Shown piece after piece: positions 7,860 through 15,586 of a DNA stretch of 64,000 bases; position 1 is the first letter of the stretch; every line of letters begins with the position of its first letter. The stretch spans positions 3,100,001 through 3,164,000 of the forward strand of contig NZ_JALEBG010000001.1 in the NCBI RefSeq assembly GCF_022758235.1. The letters run 5' to 3'. Below the pieces are notes generated by a model. That model was given only the letters and a program-made list of their open reading frames with translations, was not told the DNA's origin and made no database searches. This DNA is from Pontibacter liquoris (GTDB taxonomy: Bacteria; Bacteroidota; Bacteroidia; Cytophagales; Hymenobacteraceae). A program made the translations under genes and the position numbers.

Positions 7860-8558
7860 TTATACAGGCAAGACCTGATATTGTTTATGTGATTTTCGTT
7901 TCAGCAGGCCTTCGTATACCGAAATGGTCAGTAGCAGCATCATCATCGAATACATGGTATCTTCTACAGGAATGGTACCCAGGCGCAGGCCCAGGTTATA
8001 CTGGTTGTTATACCACACCACCGGCAGGGAGGTCAGCACGCCGTTTACCAGCAGGAATGGCACCAGGTGCACCACGTAAGCCAGGTAAAAACGTCCCAGC
8101 AGCTTGTCGGCAAAAAAGCGCAGATGCACCAGGTGCATCAGGCTAAGCAGGCAGAAGGTAACAGAAGTATAAAGGCGCCAGATATTAAAGATACCGATCA
8201 GGGGCAGGGCCAGCATGAGCAGAACTGCAATGGCTTTGGCCGAAGGCTGCAGCAGGTCAGTGGGGATGTAGGCGTTCAGCACCTCGTAGATAAACACGCA
8301 GGCATACGGCACCGTGATAAAGAACAGCACTTCTTCCAGCGGCAGGTTAAACAAGTATAAGCCCACCAGGTATTTCTCGTTGAAACCCCATACCCCGATA
8401 CTGGTAAAAAACATATCCCAGGTGATAAAAAACAACGCGTTCACAAGTATAGCCGGAAAAAGTGCCGGCCACTTTTTATAGAAAGCCACCCGCTTATCAA
8501 ACGAGAGCAGCAGCGGAAACAGAACGGTAGCAATGTTCAGGTACAGGTAGATGTACAT
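7860..8558 (-). CDS. Lycopene beta-cyclase, CrtYcd/LitBC membrane type
   Basis: 232 residues and about seven transmembrane segments. Two tandem lycopene-cyclase half-domains are visible: the first has LPLEEVLFFITVPYACVFIYE near residues 73-93, the second has IPVEDTMYSMMMLL near residue 200. The conserved acidic PxEE/PxED pair marks the heterodimeric CrtYc/CrtYd type fused in one chain, unrelated to the soluble FAD cyclase CrtY. It converts lycopene to beta-carotene. It sits between ispH and the secreted protein gene in the crt operon. Confidence 0.85.
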   Translation of the reverse strand: MYIYLYLNIATVLFPLLLSFDKRVAFYKKWPALFPAILVNALFFITWDMFFTSIGVWGFNEKYLVGLYLFNLPLEEVLFFITVPYACVFIYEVLNAYIPTDLLQPSAKAIAVLLMLALPLIGIFNIWRLYTSVTFCLLSLMHLVHLRFFADKLLGRFYLAYVVHLVPFLLVNGVLTSLPVVWYNNQYNLGLRLGTIPVEDTMYSMMMLLLTISVYEGLLKRKSHKQYQVLPV

Positions 8559-8632
8559 CTAGGCACTGGTTTTATAAATGAATATTACTTCTTACTTGAT
8601 CAGCCTCCTGCCCCGTTCCTGCCTGCAGCCTG

Positions 8633-9166
8633 TCAGATACGGATATTGCGCAGCACCTTTCTTTCGGCTTCGGTGCAGTGGTCTTTCGAGAGCATAAAAT
8701 CGCGAATAGTACGGGCCACGCCCTGCGAAAGCTCCGATTTAGGGTATGCCTGCAGACTGCTGATCACAATGCGCTTGTCTTCGTCCACGTGCGCGCTCAG
8801 GTCCAGGTAACGGGGCACATAATGTTCCACGGTAAAGCGCAAAAACCGGATCTCAGGATGCCTGCTATCCAGTTTCACAGCCTCTTCGAAGATAGCGGAA
8901 GAAGCTTTGATCTGCTTCAGTTTGCCATAAGGGTTCCAGATATACTTGGCCATAACCGCTACCGAGGCAGCCTGGTAGGCTTTTATCAGGGCGTTCTGGC
9001 CATTATAAGCCTGCATCTCTTTGTTAAATTCCCGGGCAGCATTTTCGTCGGTGCTCGCTTTCAGGTACTTGAGGCGGAGCTCGTCTACTTTGTAACGTGC
9101 GGTATCAGCTGCCCACGTTCTGCCAACTACTAAAAGTAAAAGTACCAGTAAAAAGTGTTTCGTCAT
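8633..9166 (-). CDS. Conserved secreted protein of the carotenoid cluster, unknown function
   Basis: 177 residues with a clear signal peptide (MTKHFLLVLLLLVVG, cleavage near TWAAD). The mature region is helical and TPR-like (EEAVKLDSRHPEIRFLRFTVEHY). No catalytic motif is evident. Its stop codon is followed by the lycopene cyclase, and its ATG directly abuts the crtB stop (TAA|ATG), so it belongs to the crt operon. As far as I recall, a protein like this accompanies crtB and the cyclase in many Bacteroidota pigment clusters, hinting at a role in pigment placement or membrane assembly, but that is inference. Confidence 0.75.
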   Translation of the reverse strand: MTKHFLLVLLLLVVGRTWAADTARYKVDELRLKYLKASTDENAAREFNKEMQAYNGQNALIKAYQAASVAVMAKYIWNPYGKLKQIKASSAIFEEAVKLDSRHPEIRFLRFTVEHYVPRYLDLSAHVDEDKRIVISSLQAYPKSELSQGVARTIRDFMLSKDHCTEAERKVLRNIRI

Positions 9167-10000
9167 TTAGATCGCGTTAAGTCTGTACCTGAGATACGAG
9201 CTGAGCAGGAGCGCCAGCTTTTTATTGTCAGGTACTCTTACGCGCTCTTTCAGGATGTGGGTTGCCGGCAAGCTTTGAATTTTCCGGAATAGCTTCAGGT
9301 AATAGACATACGCCAGGTATACACCCATGCGGGCGGTGGGCGGCAATGCCATTATGCCAACATAGGCTGCCTCGAAATCATTCCGTATATCGGCTTCTAT
9401 CTCGGCTTTACAGCTGTTGCTAAAGGTTTTAAACTCCACTTTGGGGAAGTATATGCGGCCGCGGTCCTTGAAATCGCTTTGCATGTCGCGCAAAAAGTTC
9501 ACTTTCTGGAAAGCAGCACCCAGCCGGCTGGCCGGCTCCCGCAGGCGCTCAAACATGGCCTCGTCGCCTTCGCAGAATACTTTTAAGCACATCAGCCCCA
9601 CCACTTCGGCCGAACCATAGATGTATTCCCGGTAAAGCGACGCATCGTAAATATGATCCTCCAGGTCCATTTCCATACTATTTAGGAAGGCCGTGATATA
9701 CGCCTGGTCGATGTTATACTCGTTAACCACGGACTGGAAGGCATGCAGTACGGGGTTCAGGCTGATGCCGCTGGCGATGGCCTCGAAAGTCTGATGTTTA
9801 AACTCCTGTAGCAGCCGGCGTTTATCATGGGCATGAAACGTGTCTACAATCTCATCGGCGCAGCGCACAAACCCATAGATGCCATAGATGGGCATATGAA
9901 ATTTTTGATGCAGTGTTTTGATGCCCAGCGTAAAAGAGGTGCTGTAGGCCTGCGTGATTACTTTGCTGCATTTAAGACACGTTTGTTTGTATAGCTCCAT
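9167..10000 (-). CDS. crtB: Phytoene synthase CrtB
   Basis: Condenses two geranylgeranyl diphosphates to phytoene. 277 residues of the squalene/phytoene synthase family. The two Mg-diphosphate binding motifs are DEIVD (49-53) and NFLRDMQSDFKDRGR (168-182). YGFVRCADE and the YGSAEVVGLM segment are also typical. The gene starts 4 bp downstream of crtI on the minus strand. Confidence 0.94.
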   Translation of the reverse strand: MELYKQTCLKCSKVITQAYSTSFTLGIKTLHQKFHMPIYGIYGFVRCADEIVDTFHAHDKRRLLQEFKHQTFEAIASGISLNPVLHAFQSVVNEYNIDQAYITAFLNSMEMDLEDHIYDASLYREYIYGSAEVVGLMCLKVFCEGDEAMFERLREPASRLGAAFQKVNFLRDMQSDFKDRGRIYFPKVEFKTFSNSCKAEIEADIRNDFEAAYVGIMALPPTARMGVYLAYVYYLKLFRKIQSLPATHILKERVRVPDNKKLALLLSSYLRYRLNAI

Positions 10001-10004
10001 GCAC

Positions 10005-11516
10005 TCAGGGGTTTGACAGTTCTACGTTTACAGAAACCGGCGCGGCATATTCCTTCTCAATTTCGCGGGCTACCACCTGCCCCGATATCAGCGAAGGCGG
10101 CACGCCGGGCCCAGGCACCGTTAGCTGGCCGGCGTAAAACAGGTTGCTCACTTTTTTGCTCTTCAAACCAGGCTTTAACAGCGCCGTTTGCAGCAGCGTA
10201 TTCGCCAGCCCATAAGCGTTGCCCTTAAAAGCATGGTAATCTCCCATAAAATCGCGGTGGGCATAGCTGCGCTTGTATACCACCGCACTGCGTACCTCCT
10301 GCCGGGTAAGGCGCTCCAGGCGATCCATCACCAGGTTATAGTAATGCTCCCGCGTAGCTTCCGTATCTTCCAAGCCTGGCGCCACCGGGATTAGAATGAA
10401 TAGGTTCTCGCAGCCAGGCGGTGCTACGGATGGATCTGTAACGGAAGGGGCGCACACATAAAAAAGCGGTTTTGCGGGCCACTTCGGATCAGTATAGATC
10501 TCATGTGCATGCGGACCAAAGTCCTCGTCAAAAAACAAGGTATGGTGCTGCAGGTTTTGCAGGCGTTTGTTCACGCCCAGGTAAAAGATCAGCGAGGAGG
10601 GTGCCATCACTCTTTTCTCCCAATACGCGTCGCTGTAGCTTTTATACTCGCCAGTGAGCAGGTCTTTTTCCACATGGTGGTAATCGGCGCTGGCTACCAC
10701 CACGTCAGCAGCAAACGTGCCGGTGGCGGTAACCACGTTGCGGGCCGTACCTTCCTGCACTTCGATCTGCTTCACTTCCTGGTTGTAGAAAAACTGCACG
10801 CCTTTCTCCTCTGCCAGCTGCACCATTCCTTCCACGATCTTATACATGCCGCCCATCGGGTACCAGGTACCCATCTTGATATCGGCATAGTTCATCAGGC
10901 TGTAAAGCGCCGGCGTGTTCTGGGGCAACGCACCCAGAAACAGGATCGGAAACTCCATGAGCTTGATGATCTTCTCGTTCTTAAAAAAACGGCGAATGTG
11001 CTTGTGGAACGACTGAAAAACATCCAGCCGCAACACATCCAGCAGCAGGCGCGGGCTCATAAATTCGGTAACAGAGCGCCCGGGCTTGTATACCAGTTGG
11101 TTGATGCCCACTTCATACTTGTAGGCGGCCTGCGCCAGAAACTTGTCCAGCTGGCGGGCGCTGCCAGGCTCCATACTTTCAAAAAGAGCGCGCATTTCAT
11201 CCAGCGATGCGGGCACCGGCATAAAGTCTTCTTCCCCAAAAGCAATGGTATAGGACGGATCCAGGCGCTGCAGGGTATAATAATCCGCGGTGGATTTTCC
11301 GAAACGCCGGAAGTAGGATTCAAACACATCGGGCATCCAGTACCAGCTCGGGCCCATATCAAACGTATAGCCAGCCTCGGTAAAGCTCCTGGCCCGTCCG
11401 CCCGGGGTGCTGTTCTTTTCCAGCACCGTTACTTCATAGCCGCGGTCGGCCAGGCACGTTGCCGCCGATAAGCCGGAGAAACCGGAGCCGATAACGATTA
11501 CTTTTGGATGCGCCAT
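10005..11516 (-). CDS. crtI: Phytoene desaturase CrtI
   Basis: FAD enzyme converting phytoene to lycopene. It opens with the dinucleotide-binding VIGSGFSGLSAATCLADRG (GxGxxG at 10-15) followed by GGRARSF, and closes with the carotenoid-desaturase C-terminal motif YAGQLTVPGPGVPPSLISG. The 503-residue length is standard. First structural gene after the ECF sigma factor in the crt operon; crtB follows within 4 bp. Confidence 0.95.
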   Translation of the reverse strand: MAHPKVIVIGSGFSGLSAATCLADRGYEVTVLEKNSTPGGRARSFTEAGYTFDMGPSWYWMPDVFESYFRRFGKSTADYYTLQRLDPSYTIAFGEEDFMPVPASLDEMRALFESMEPGSARQLDKFLAQAAYKYEVGINQLVYKPGRSVTEFMSPRLLLDVLRLDVFQSFHKHIRRFFKNEKIIKLMEFPILFLGALPQNTPALYSLMNYADIKMGTWYPMGGMYKIVEGMVQLAEEKGVQFFYNQEVKQIEVQEGTARNVVTATGTFAADVVVASADYHHVEKDLLTGEYKSYSDAYWEKRVMAPSSLIFYLGVNKRLQNLQHHTLFFDEDFGPHAHEIYTDPKWPAKPLFYVCAPSVTDPSVAPPGCENLFILIPVAPGLEDTEATREHYYNLVMDRLERLTRQEVRSAVVYKRSYAHRDFMGDYHAFKGNAYGLANTLLQTALLKPGLKSKKVSNLFYAGQLTVPGPGVPPSLISGQVVAREIEKEYAAPVSVNVELSNP

Positions 11517-11546
11517 AGCAGGTAATACGAGTTTGGGGCTAAAGGG

Positions 11547-12062
11547 CTAAGCTTCTTGCTGGTAAACCTTGAGCATTTGCTTTAGTTCCTTGCGCGCAAT
11601 GTGGATGCGGTTCTTTACCGTGCCGATCGGGATCTGCAGCTTTTCGGCAATTTCCAGGTACTTATAACCCACATAATACATCATAAACGGCGTGCGGTGC
11701 TCTTCGTTCAGTTTGCTGATGGCCTGGTTAATGTCATTCATCACAAAGGTGGCCGAGCCTTTGTTCTGGGTGATATAGTTTTCGTCGGCGTTGAGGTACT
11801 GGAGGTATTCGGCACTATCGATGTTACTGCTGCGCTTGGTGATCTTGTTATAGTTATTGATAAAAGTGTTGCGCATGATCGTGTATAGCCACGCCTTCAG
11901 GTTGGTACCTGTCTTAAACTTATCGGGGTTGTTGAGCGCTTTGAGCAATGTTTCCTGTACCAGGTCTTTGGCATCATCGGCATCGCGGGTCAGGTTCATA
12001 GCTGCCGGCCGCAACGACTGGGCCACTCCCTGTACCATAGTTGAAAAATCGATTGCAGTCAT
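11547..12062 (-). CDS. ECF-type RNA polymerase sigma factor of the carotenoid cluster
   Basis: 171 residues with sigma region 2 (DADDAKDLVQETLLKALNNP, then LKAWLYTIMRNTFINNY) and region 4 (FMMYYVGYKYLEIAEKLQIP, then GTVKNRIHIARKEL). No anti-sigma gene is adjacent. It lies 30 bp upstream of crtI on the same strand, so it probably drives the crt genes or is co-transcribed with them. A sigma factor next to a light- or B12-sensing MerR protein recalls light-induced carotenogenesis in other bacteria. The link here is inferred from context. Confidence 0.88.
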   Translation of the reverse strand: MTAIDFSTMVQGVAQSLRPAAMNLTRDADDAKDLVQETLLKALNNPDKFKTGTNLKAWLYTIMRNTFINNYNKITKRSSNIDSAEYLQYLNADENYITQNKGSATFVMNDINQAISKLNEEHRTPFMMYYVGYKYLEIAEKLQIPIGTVKNRIHIARKELKQMLKVYQQEA

Positions 12063-12092
12063 TCTGTTTATAGTTTATCGTAAAACCATAAA

Positions 12093-12100
12093 CAAATATA
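12093..12100 (-). promoter_or_regulatory. Predicted -7 element upstream of the sigma-crtI operon
   Basis: The minus strand reads TATATTTG (12100-12093), matching TAnnTTTG, 31 bases before the sigma-factor ATG. A good -33 TTG is missing; the T-rich stretch upstream may substitute or the promoter may be activator-dependent. Confidence 0.45.
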
Positions 12101-12222
12101 CGAGGCTTGTATGTAAAAAAATATTTTTGTAGAATATTTTTAACAAATACATTCAACAAAATAGACCAACTACACGCGGTACCCTGTAAACGGTTGATTT
12201 AGCTGGGTGTATGGCAGAAAGG

Positions 12223-12262
12223 AAAAAGCCGGACAGTATCAACAGAAATGATACTGGCCGGC
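12223..12262 (-). terminator. Terminator downstream of the merR-like gene
   Basis: Minus strand hairpin with arms 12262-12250 and 12240-12228 (13 pairs, one mismatch, 9-base loop) followed by TTTTT. It separates the crtZ-merR unit from the sigma-crt operon in an otherwise gene-free gap of 256 bp. Confidence 0.75.
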
Positions 12263-12318
12263 CAGCGGTGGAGTATTACAACTAAGTTTGGCAGTTCAAC
12301 TGCTGCTATCGGAGCGAC

Positions 12319-13218
12319 TTACTGCTTTCGGGTAAATTCTTTTTGCTTGAAAAGCGCCATAAAATCACGCATACAGTCTAAGCGCCGCACATTGGCCGGG
12401 AACGTTAGAAAGTCATACTGCACCTGAAAGCCATACACCATGATCTGGCAATCGGGGAAGCGCTCAGAGAGTTTGTTTAGGTAGCCCTGCACTTGGTCGC
12501 GCTCAGGTGCCGAGGTCATGACGGTGCAGATATAATCCGGCTTGCATTGTTCGTAAGTCAGCTCCAGGTCCTTAAAAGGCAGGTTCTGGCTCAAATAGAT
12601 CACATGCAGGTTGTGCAGCCTGATGATATAATTCATGTAGAGCAGCGCCAGCTCGTGCAGCTCGCCCTCGGCCAGGTATAACAGGTAGGTCGGGGCTCCT
12701 TCCTGCCTGCGCACCACCTGTCCGTCTATGGCTACAATTAACTTCTGGCGAATCAGGTTGGAGACAAAATGCTCGTGTGCCGGGCTGATATTGCCCGTTT
12801 GCCACAGGATGCCGATCTTATTCAGAAAAGGATAGATCACCTCGTGCATCACTTCCTGAAAGCCCAGCTGCAGCGTTGCCGTCGAGAGCGCTTTGTCGAA
12901 CTTATCCTCGTCCATGTCCACCATGGCTGCCACCAGCGAACTGATGTGGTGCGAACCCTGGCAAGGCGCTTCGCAGAGCTGCCGCACGGTTTGCAGGATC
13001 TGTTCCTGCTCCATCTTGGCGATGCGCGAGATCTTATACCCCCGCTCGTTGAGCAGCGAAATATTAAGCAGGCTTTTAAGATCCTCATCGCTGTAATAGC
13101 GGATGTTGGTATCGGTGCGTTGCGGGCAAAGGATATTATACCGCTGCTCCCACACCCGGATGGTATGCGCCTTGATACCCGAAAGATGCTCTAATTCTTT
13201 AATTGTGTATTGCGCCAC
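12319..13218 (-). CDS. MerR-type regulator with cobalamin-binding domain (CarH/LitR-like)
   Basis: 299 residues. N-terminal MerR winged helix (YTIKELEHLSGIKAHTIRVW, residues 4-23), then a helical and Rossmann cobalamin module. It keeps the CarH light-sensing signature W-x9-EH (W139, E149, H150) and most of the cobalt-ligand motif ExHxxG as E186-L-H188-E-L-A191, with Ala in place of the usual Gly. CarH proteins are adenosylcobalamin-dependent repressors released by light and they control carotenoid genes. Location between crtZ and the sigma factor supports that role. It overlaps crtZ by 20 bp, so the two are co-transcribed. Light control is inferred from these residues, not shown. Confidence 0.85.
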   Translation of the reverse strand: MAQYTIKELEHLSGIKAHTIRVWEQRYNILCPQRTDTNIRYYSDEDLKSLLNISLLNERGYKISRIAKMEQEQILQTVRQLCEAPCQGSHHISSLVAAMVDMDEDKFDKALSTATLQLGFQEVMHEVIYPFLNKIGILWQTGNISPAHEHFVSNLIRQKLIVAIDGQVVRRQEGAPTYLLYLAEGELHELALLYMNYIIRLHNLHVIYLSQNLPFKDLELTYEQCKPDYICTVMTSAPERDQVQGYLNKLSERFPDCQIMVYGFQVQYDFLTFPANVRRLDCMRDFMALFKQKEFTRKQ

Positions 13219-13684
13219 GGTCTTGCTGTTTCTGAACTATTTTATGTGCTGTCCGGAAGTATGCGGGTGCTACCCACAGCATGCCAAACGAGGCAGCCCC
13301 ATACTTGCCTGCTGTTTTATGATGTACTTTATGCGCCATGTTCAGGGCTTTGAGGTAAACGTTAGACGTTTTACCAAACACCTTTAAGCGCCTGTGAATA
13401 AAGACATCGTGTATGACAAAATAGGCAATACCATACAAGCTTATACCCGCGCCGATCCAGAACCTGTAGTCAATGGGGTCGCTGCCAAAAAGAAAGAACA
13501 GCATGGCCAGGGTGCCATAGTAGGCAAAAAACAGGTCATTTAACTCGAACGCATGGCGATGGCGTGTATGATGGGATTTATGCAGGAACCATAAAAAACC
13601 ATGAAGCACGTATTTGTGCATGAACCAGGCTACCCCTTCCATGGCCACAAAAACCGTTAGCATAATCCCGATGCCTAGTAGCAT
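13199..13684 (-). CDS. crtZ: Beta-carotene hydroxylase CrtZ
   Basis: Membrane di-iron hydroxylase adding 3-OH groups to beta-carotene or its ketolated forms. Histidine motifs of the family are present in order: HKYVLHG, HKSHHTRHRH, HDVFIHRR and HKVHH. About four membrane segments. The frame extends to a TTG at 13693, but the ATG at 13684 (MLLGIGIML) is the natural start, giving 161 residues. Its 3' end overlaps the regulator gene by 20 bp. Confidence 0.9.
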   Translation of the reverse strand: MLLGIGIMLTVFVAMEGVAWFMHKYVLHGFLWFLHKSHHTRHRHAFELNDLFFAYYGTLAMLFFLFGSDPIDYRFWIGAGISLYGIAYFVIHDVFIHRRLKVFGKTSNVYLKALNMAHKVHHKTAGKYGAASFGMLWVAPAYFRTAHKIVQKQQDRGAIHN

Positions 13685-13732
13685 ACAGATCAAACAGCAA
13701 GTTTAACAAATAGTTTAGAAACTTAAACAAGA

Positions 13733-14542
13733 TTACCAATTGAGGGGCTCTTTATTTAGAAAAGCAGCAATGCCGCGCTGGCAGTCATCGCTTCCGCGGG
13801 CCACCGCATTCATCTCTGCCGCATATTGCAGCCCTTCTTCCAGGCTCATGCCCTGTACACGCGCAATCATCTCCTTGGTTACCTCCATCGACTGGCGGGA
13901 GTTTTCGGTGCAGAGCTTCTGGGCAAAGTCAAAAACACGGGCTTCCAGTTCTGCAGCGGGCACTACAAAGTTTACCAGGCCATATCGTGCCGCCTCTTCT
14001 GCCGAGATCAGATCGCCGGTCAGAAGCAGTTGCTTGGCACGAGCCTCTCCTATTTTGCGCAGCAGAAACACGTTTACAATGGCAGGTATAAAGCCGATCT
14101 TCACTTCGGTATAGCCAAACTTTGCCTCCGGCACTGTAAAGCCAAAATCGCAGATGGTGGCCAGCCCGCAGCCGCCCGCAATGGCGTGACCGTGGATCTG
14201 AGCGATCACCACTTTTTTCAAAGTATAAATCAACCGGAACAGCTCCATCAGGTGGGTGGAATCTGCCAGGTTCTCGTGGTAATCGTTTTGCTGCAGTTGC
14301 TGCAGGTATTCCAGGTCGGCGCCGGCACAGAATACCTGGCCTTCGGCCCGCAACACGATCACTTTACAAACGTCATCGTCTTCGGCTTTGGCAAATGCCC
14401 GCTTCAGCTCCAGCACCACTTCGAAGTTCAGCGCATTCCGTTTTTCAGGTCGGGCCAAGGTAATATATCCCACGCGCTCCTGCACATGGTAGGTAACGTA
14501 GGCAGTTGCCTGCGTTTGGGTAGAGTTAGATGTAGTAGCCAT
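13733..14542 (-). CDS. Enoyl-CoA hydratase/isomerase family protein (PaaF/PaaG-like)
   Basis: 269 residues of the crotonase fold. Oxyanion-hole segments are VFCAGADLEYLQQL (about 70-83) and HGHAIAGGCGLATICDF (about 118-134). Divergently placed from the TetR-paaABCD operon, so a role in phenylacetyl-CoA breakdown (ring-opened CoA ester hydration or isomerisation) is plausible. The family is broad, and branched amino-acid or fatty-acid degradation cannot be excluded from sequence alone. The N-terminal 15 residues are Ser/Thr/Gln-rich and probably disordered. Confidence 0.88.
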   Translation of the reverse strand: MATTSNSTQTQATAYVTYHVQERVGYITLARPEKRNALNFEVVLELKRAFAKAEDDDVCKVIVLRAEGQVFCAGADLEYLQQLQQNDYHENLADSTHLMELFRLIYTLKKVVIAQIHGHAIAGGCGLATICDFGFTVPEAKFGYTEVKIGFIPAIVNVFLLRKIGEARAKQLLLTGDLISAEEAARYGLVNFVVPAAELEARVFDFAQKLCTENSRQSMEVTKEMIARVQGMSLEEGLQYAAEMNAVARGSDDCQRGIAAFLNKEPLNW

Positions 14543-14571
14543 GAGGTAGAGTTTAGTATAGTTACGCTACA

Positions 14572-14796
14572 TTAGCAGCAGCCGGTTTTCAAATATACGA
14601 TTCGCAGGCAGATTGCCCCGGTAAACCCGAGCAAATAACGCACCATCTTACCGAACGAGGATGGGCAGAATGGATTATACTTCAGGTACTTCGTGCCACA
14701 GGGGCTGGCGCATATCAGCACCAGCAACAGGCTGAAGAAAGTATATTTTTGAAATGAACGCAAGTATAAAGTATGGCTCACCAGGTGCGGCATCAT
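14572..14796 (-). CDS. Possible small membrane protein or gene remnant
   Basis: A 74-residue frame from the ATG at 14796 with one hydrophobic helix (FFSLLLVLICAS), a KYLKYNPFCPSSFGK segment and a second weakly hydrophobic helix near the end. The C-terminal half looks like the tail of a longer membrane protein, so it may be a decayed remnant. It ends 29 bp upstream of the enoyl-CoA hydratase. No promoter or homologue recognised; evidence is weak. Apart from this frame, the 14543-14877 gap holds nothing I can identify. Confidence 0.25.
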   Translation of the reverse strand: MMPHLVSHTLYLRSFQKYTFFSLLLVLICASPCGTKYLKYNPFCPSSFGKMVRYLLGFTGAICLRIVYLKTGCC

Positions 14797-14877
14797 CCTG
14801 TTAATTCCTTGATGCTGAAAATCCTGATGCAGCCCAACCCGCAACTCTTCTTTTCCGGCTGCCGTTACAATAACAAA

Positions 14878-14909
14878 TTTGCTAACGAACGTTAGGTTGC
14901 TTATATTTG
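14878..14909 (+). promoter_or_regulatory. Predicted promoter of the tetR-paa operon
   Basis: TTTG at 14878-14881, 20 bases, then TATATTTG at 14902-14909, an exact Bacteroidota -33/-7 pair. The transcript would begin about 14913-14916, only a few bases before the ATG at 14920, so the message is nearly leaderless. Confidence 0.7.
14882..14895. promoter_or_regulatory. TetR/PaaR operator, perfect palindrome in the promoter spacer
   Basis: CTAACG-AA-CGTTAG, a perfect 6-bp inverted repeat, lies exactly between the -33 and -7 elements. From memory, PaaR of Thermus recognises CNAACGNNCGTTNG, and this site fits at every fixed position. Binding of the adjacent TetR protein would block polymerase and give autorepression relieved by an aryl-CoA ligand. 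Confidence 0.75.
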
Positions 14910-14919
14910 TTTGTATACT

Positions 14920-15501
14920 ATGGGAGAAAGCGTCTTGAGCCGAAAACAGCAGATCGAAACTACTGCCACCAGCCTTTTTAAGTCAAAAGGCTTTTCGGCC
15001 ACTTCTATGCGCGACCTGGCCAATGCCCTCGGCATTGAAGCAGCCAGTATTTACTCGCATATCAAATCGAAAGAAGAAATCCTGCAACGGGTATGCTTCC
15101 GGATGGCAACCGAGTTTTTTGAAGCACTTGATGCAGCCCAGACACCGGATGCCTCTGCGACTGAAAAGCTGCGCCGGGCCATTCAGGCGCACGTGCATGT
15201 GTTGACCCGAAACACCGCAGCGTCGGCCGTTTTTCTGCATGAGTGGCGCCACCTGAGCGACCCTTTTCATAGCACCTTCCTGGCGCTGCGCGACAAGTAT
15301 GAAGCGCGTTTCCGGTTCATCATCCAAGCAGGTATGCAAAGTGGTGAGTTTACGGTTCCGGACGAAAAGTTTGCCGCGCTCACCATCCTTTCGAGCCTCA
15401 ACTGGATCCATACCTGGTATAAGCCGGAAGGCAAAATGACACCCGATGAAATTGCCGATAACCTGGCAACCATGCTACTGAACGGATTGAAACAAACTTA
15501 A
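14920..15501 (+). CDS. TetR-family repressor of the phenylacetate genes (PaaR-like)
   Basis: 193 residues from the ATG at 14920 (an in-frame TTG at 14911 is less likely). N-terminal helix-turn-helix: FSATSMRDLANALGIEAASI followed by YSHIKSKEEIL, where the recognition helix and YxHFxxKexL-like tail are typical of TetR regulators of fatty and aryl-CoA metabolism. The C-terminal domain has the usual ligand-pocket helices (LNWIHTWYKPEGKMTPDEIA). Divergent from the enoyl-CoA hydratase and followed by paaABCD. The operator above overlaps its promoter. A phenylacetyl-CoA effector is inferred from context. Confidence 0.88.
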   Translation: MGESVLSRKQQIETTATSLFKSKGFSATSMRDLANALGIEAASIYSHIKSKEEILQRVCFRMATEFFEALDAAQTPDASATEKLRRAIQAHVHVLTRNTAASAVFLHEWRHLSDPFHSTFLALRDKYEARFRFIIQAGMQSGEFTVPDEKFAALTILSSLNWIHTWYKPEGKMTPDEIADNLATMLLNGLKQT

Positions 15502-15528
15502 TACACGCCAACCACAAACTAACTAATC

Positions 15529-15555
15529 GCCGGGCTGCCACCTAACCAGCCCGGC
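15529..15555 (+). terminator. GC-rich hairpin between tetR and paaA (weak terminator or attenuator)
   Basis: GCCGGGCTG (15529-15537) pairs with CAGCCCGGC (15547-15555) across a 9-base loop. There is only a short ACTTTACC after it, so termination would be partial. It could set the ratio of repressor to catabolic mRNA. Confidence 0.4.
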
Positions 15556-15586
15556 ACTTTACCTGAACCTTAAAACTATAAATATC

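Noticed and set aside
10503..11471. Long open frame on the plus strand opposite crtI
   Set aside because: It is the antisense shadow of a clearly conserved desaturase; its protein is His/Gln-rich with no family features.
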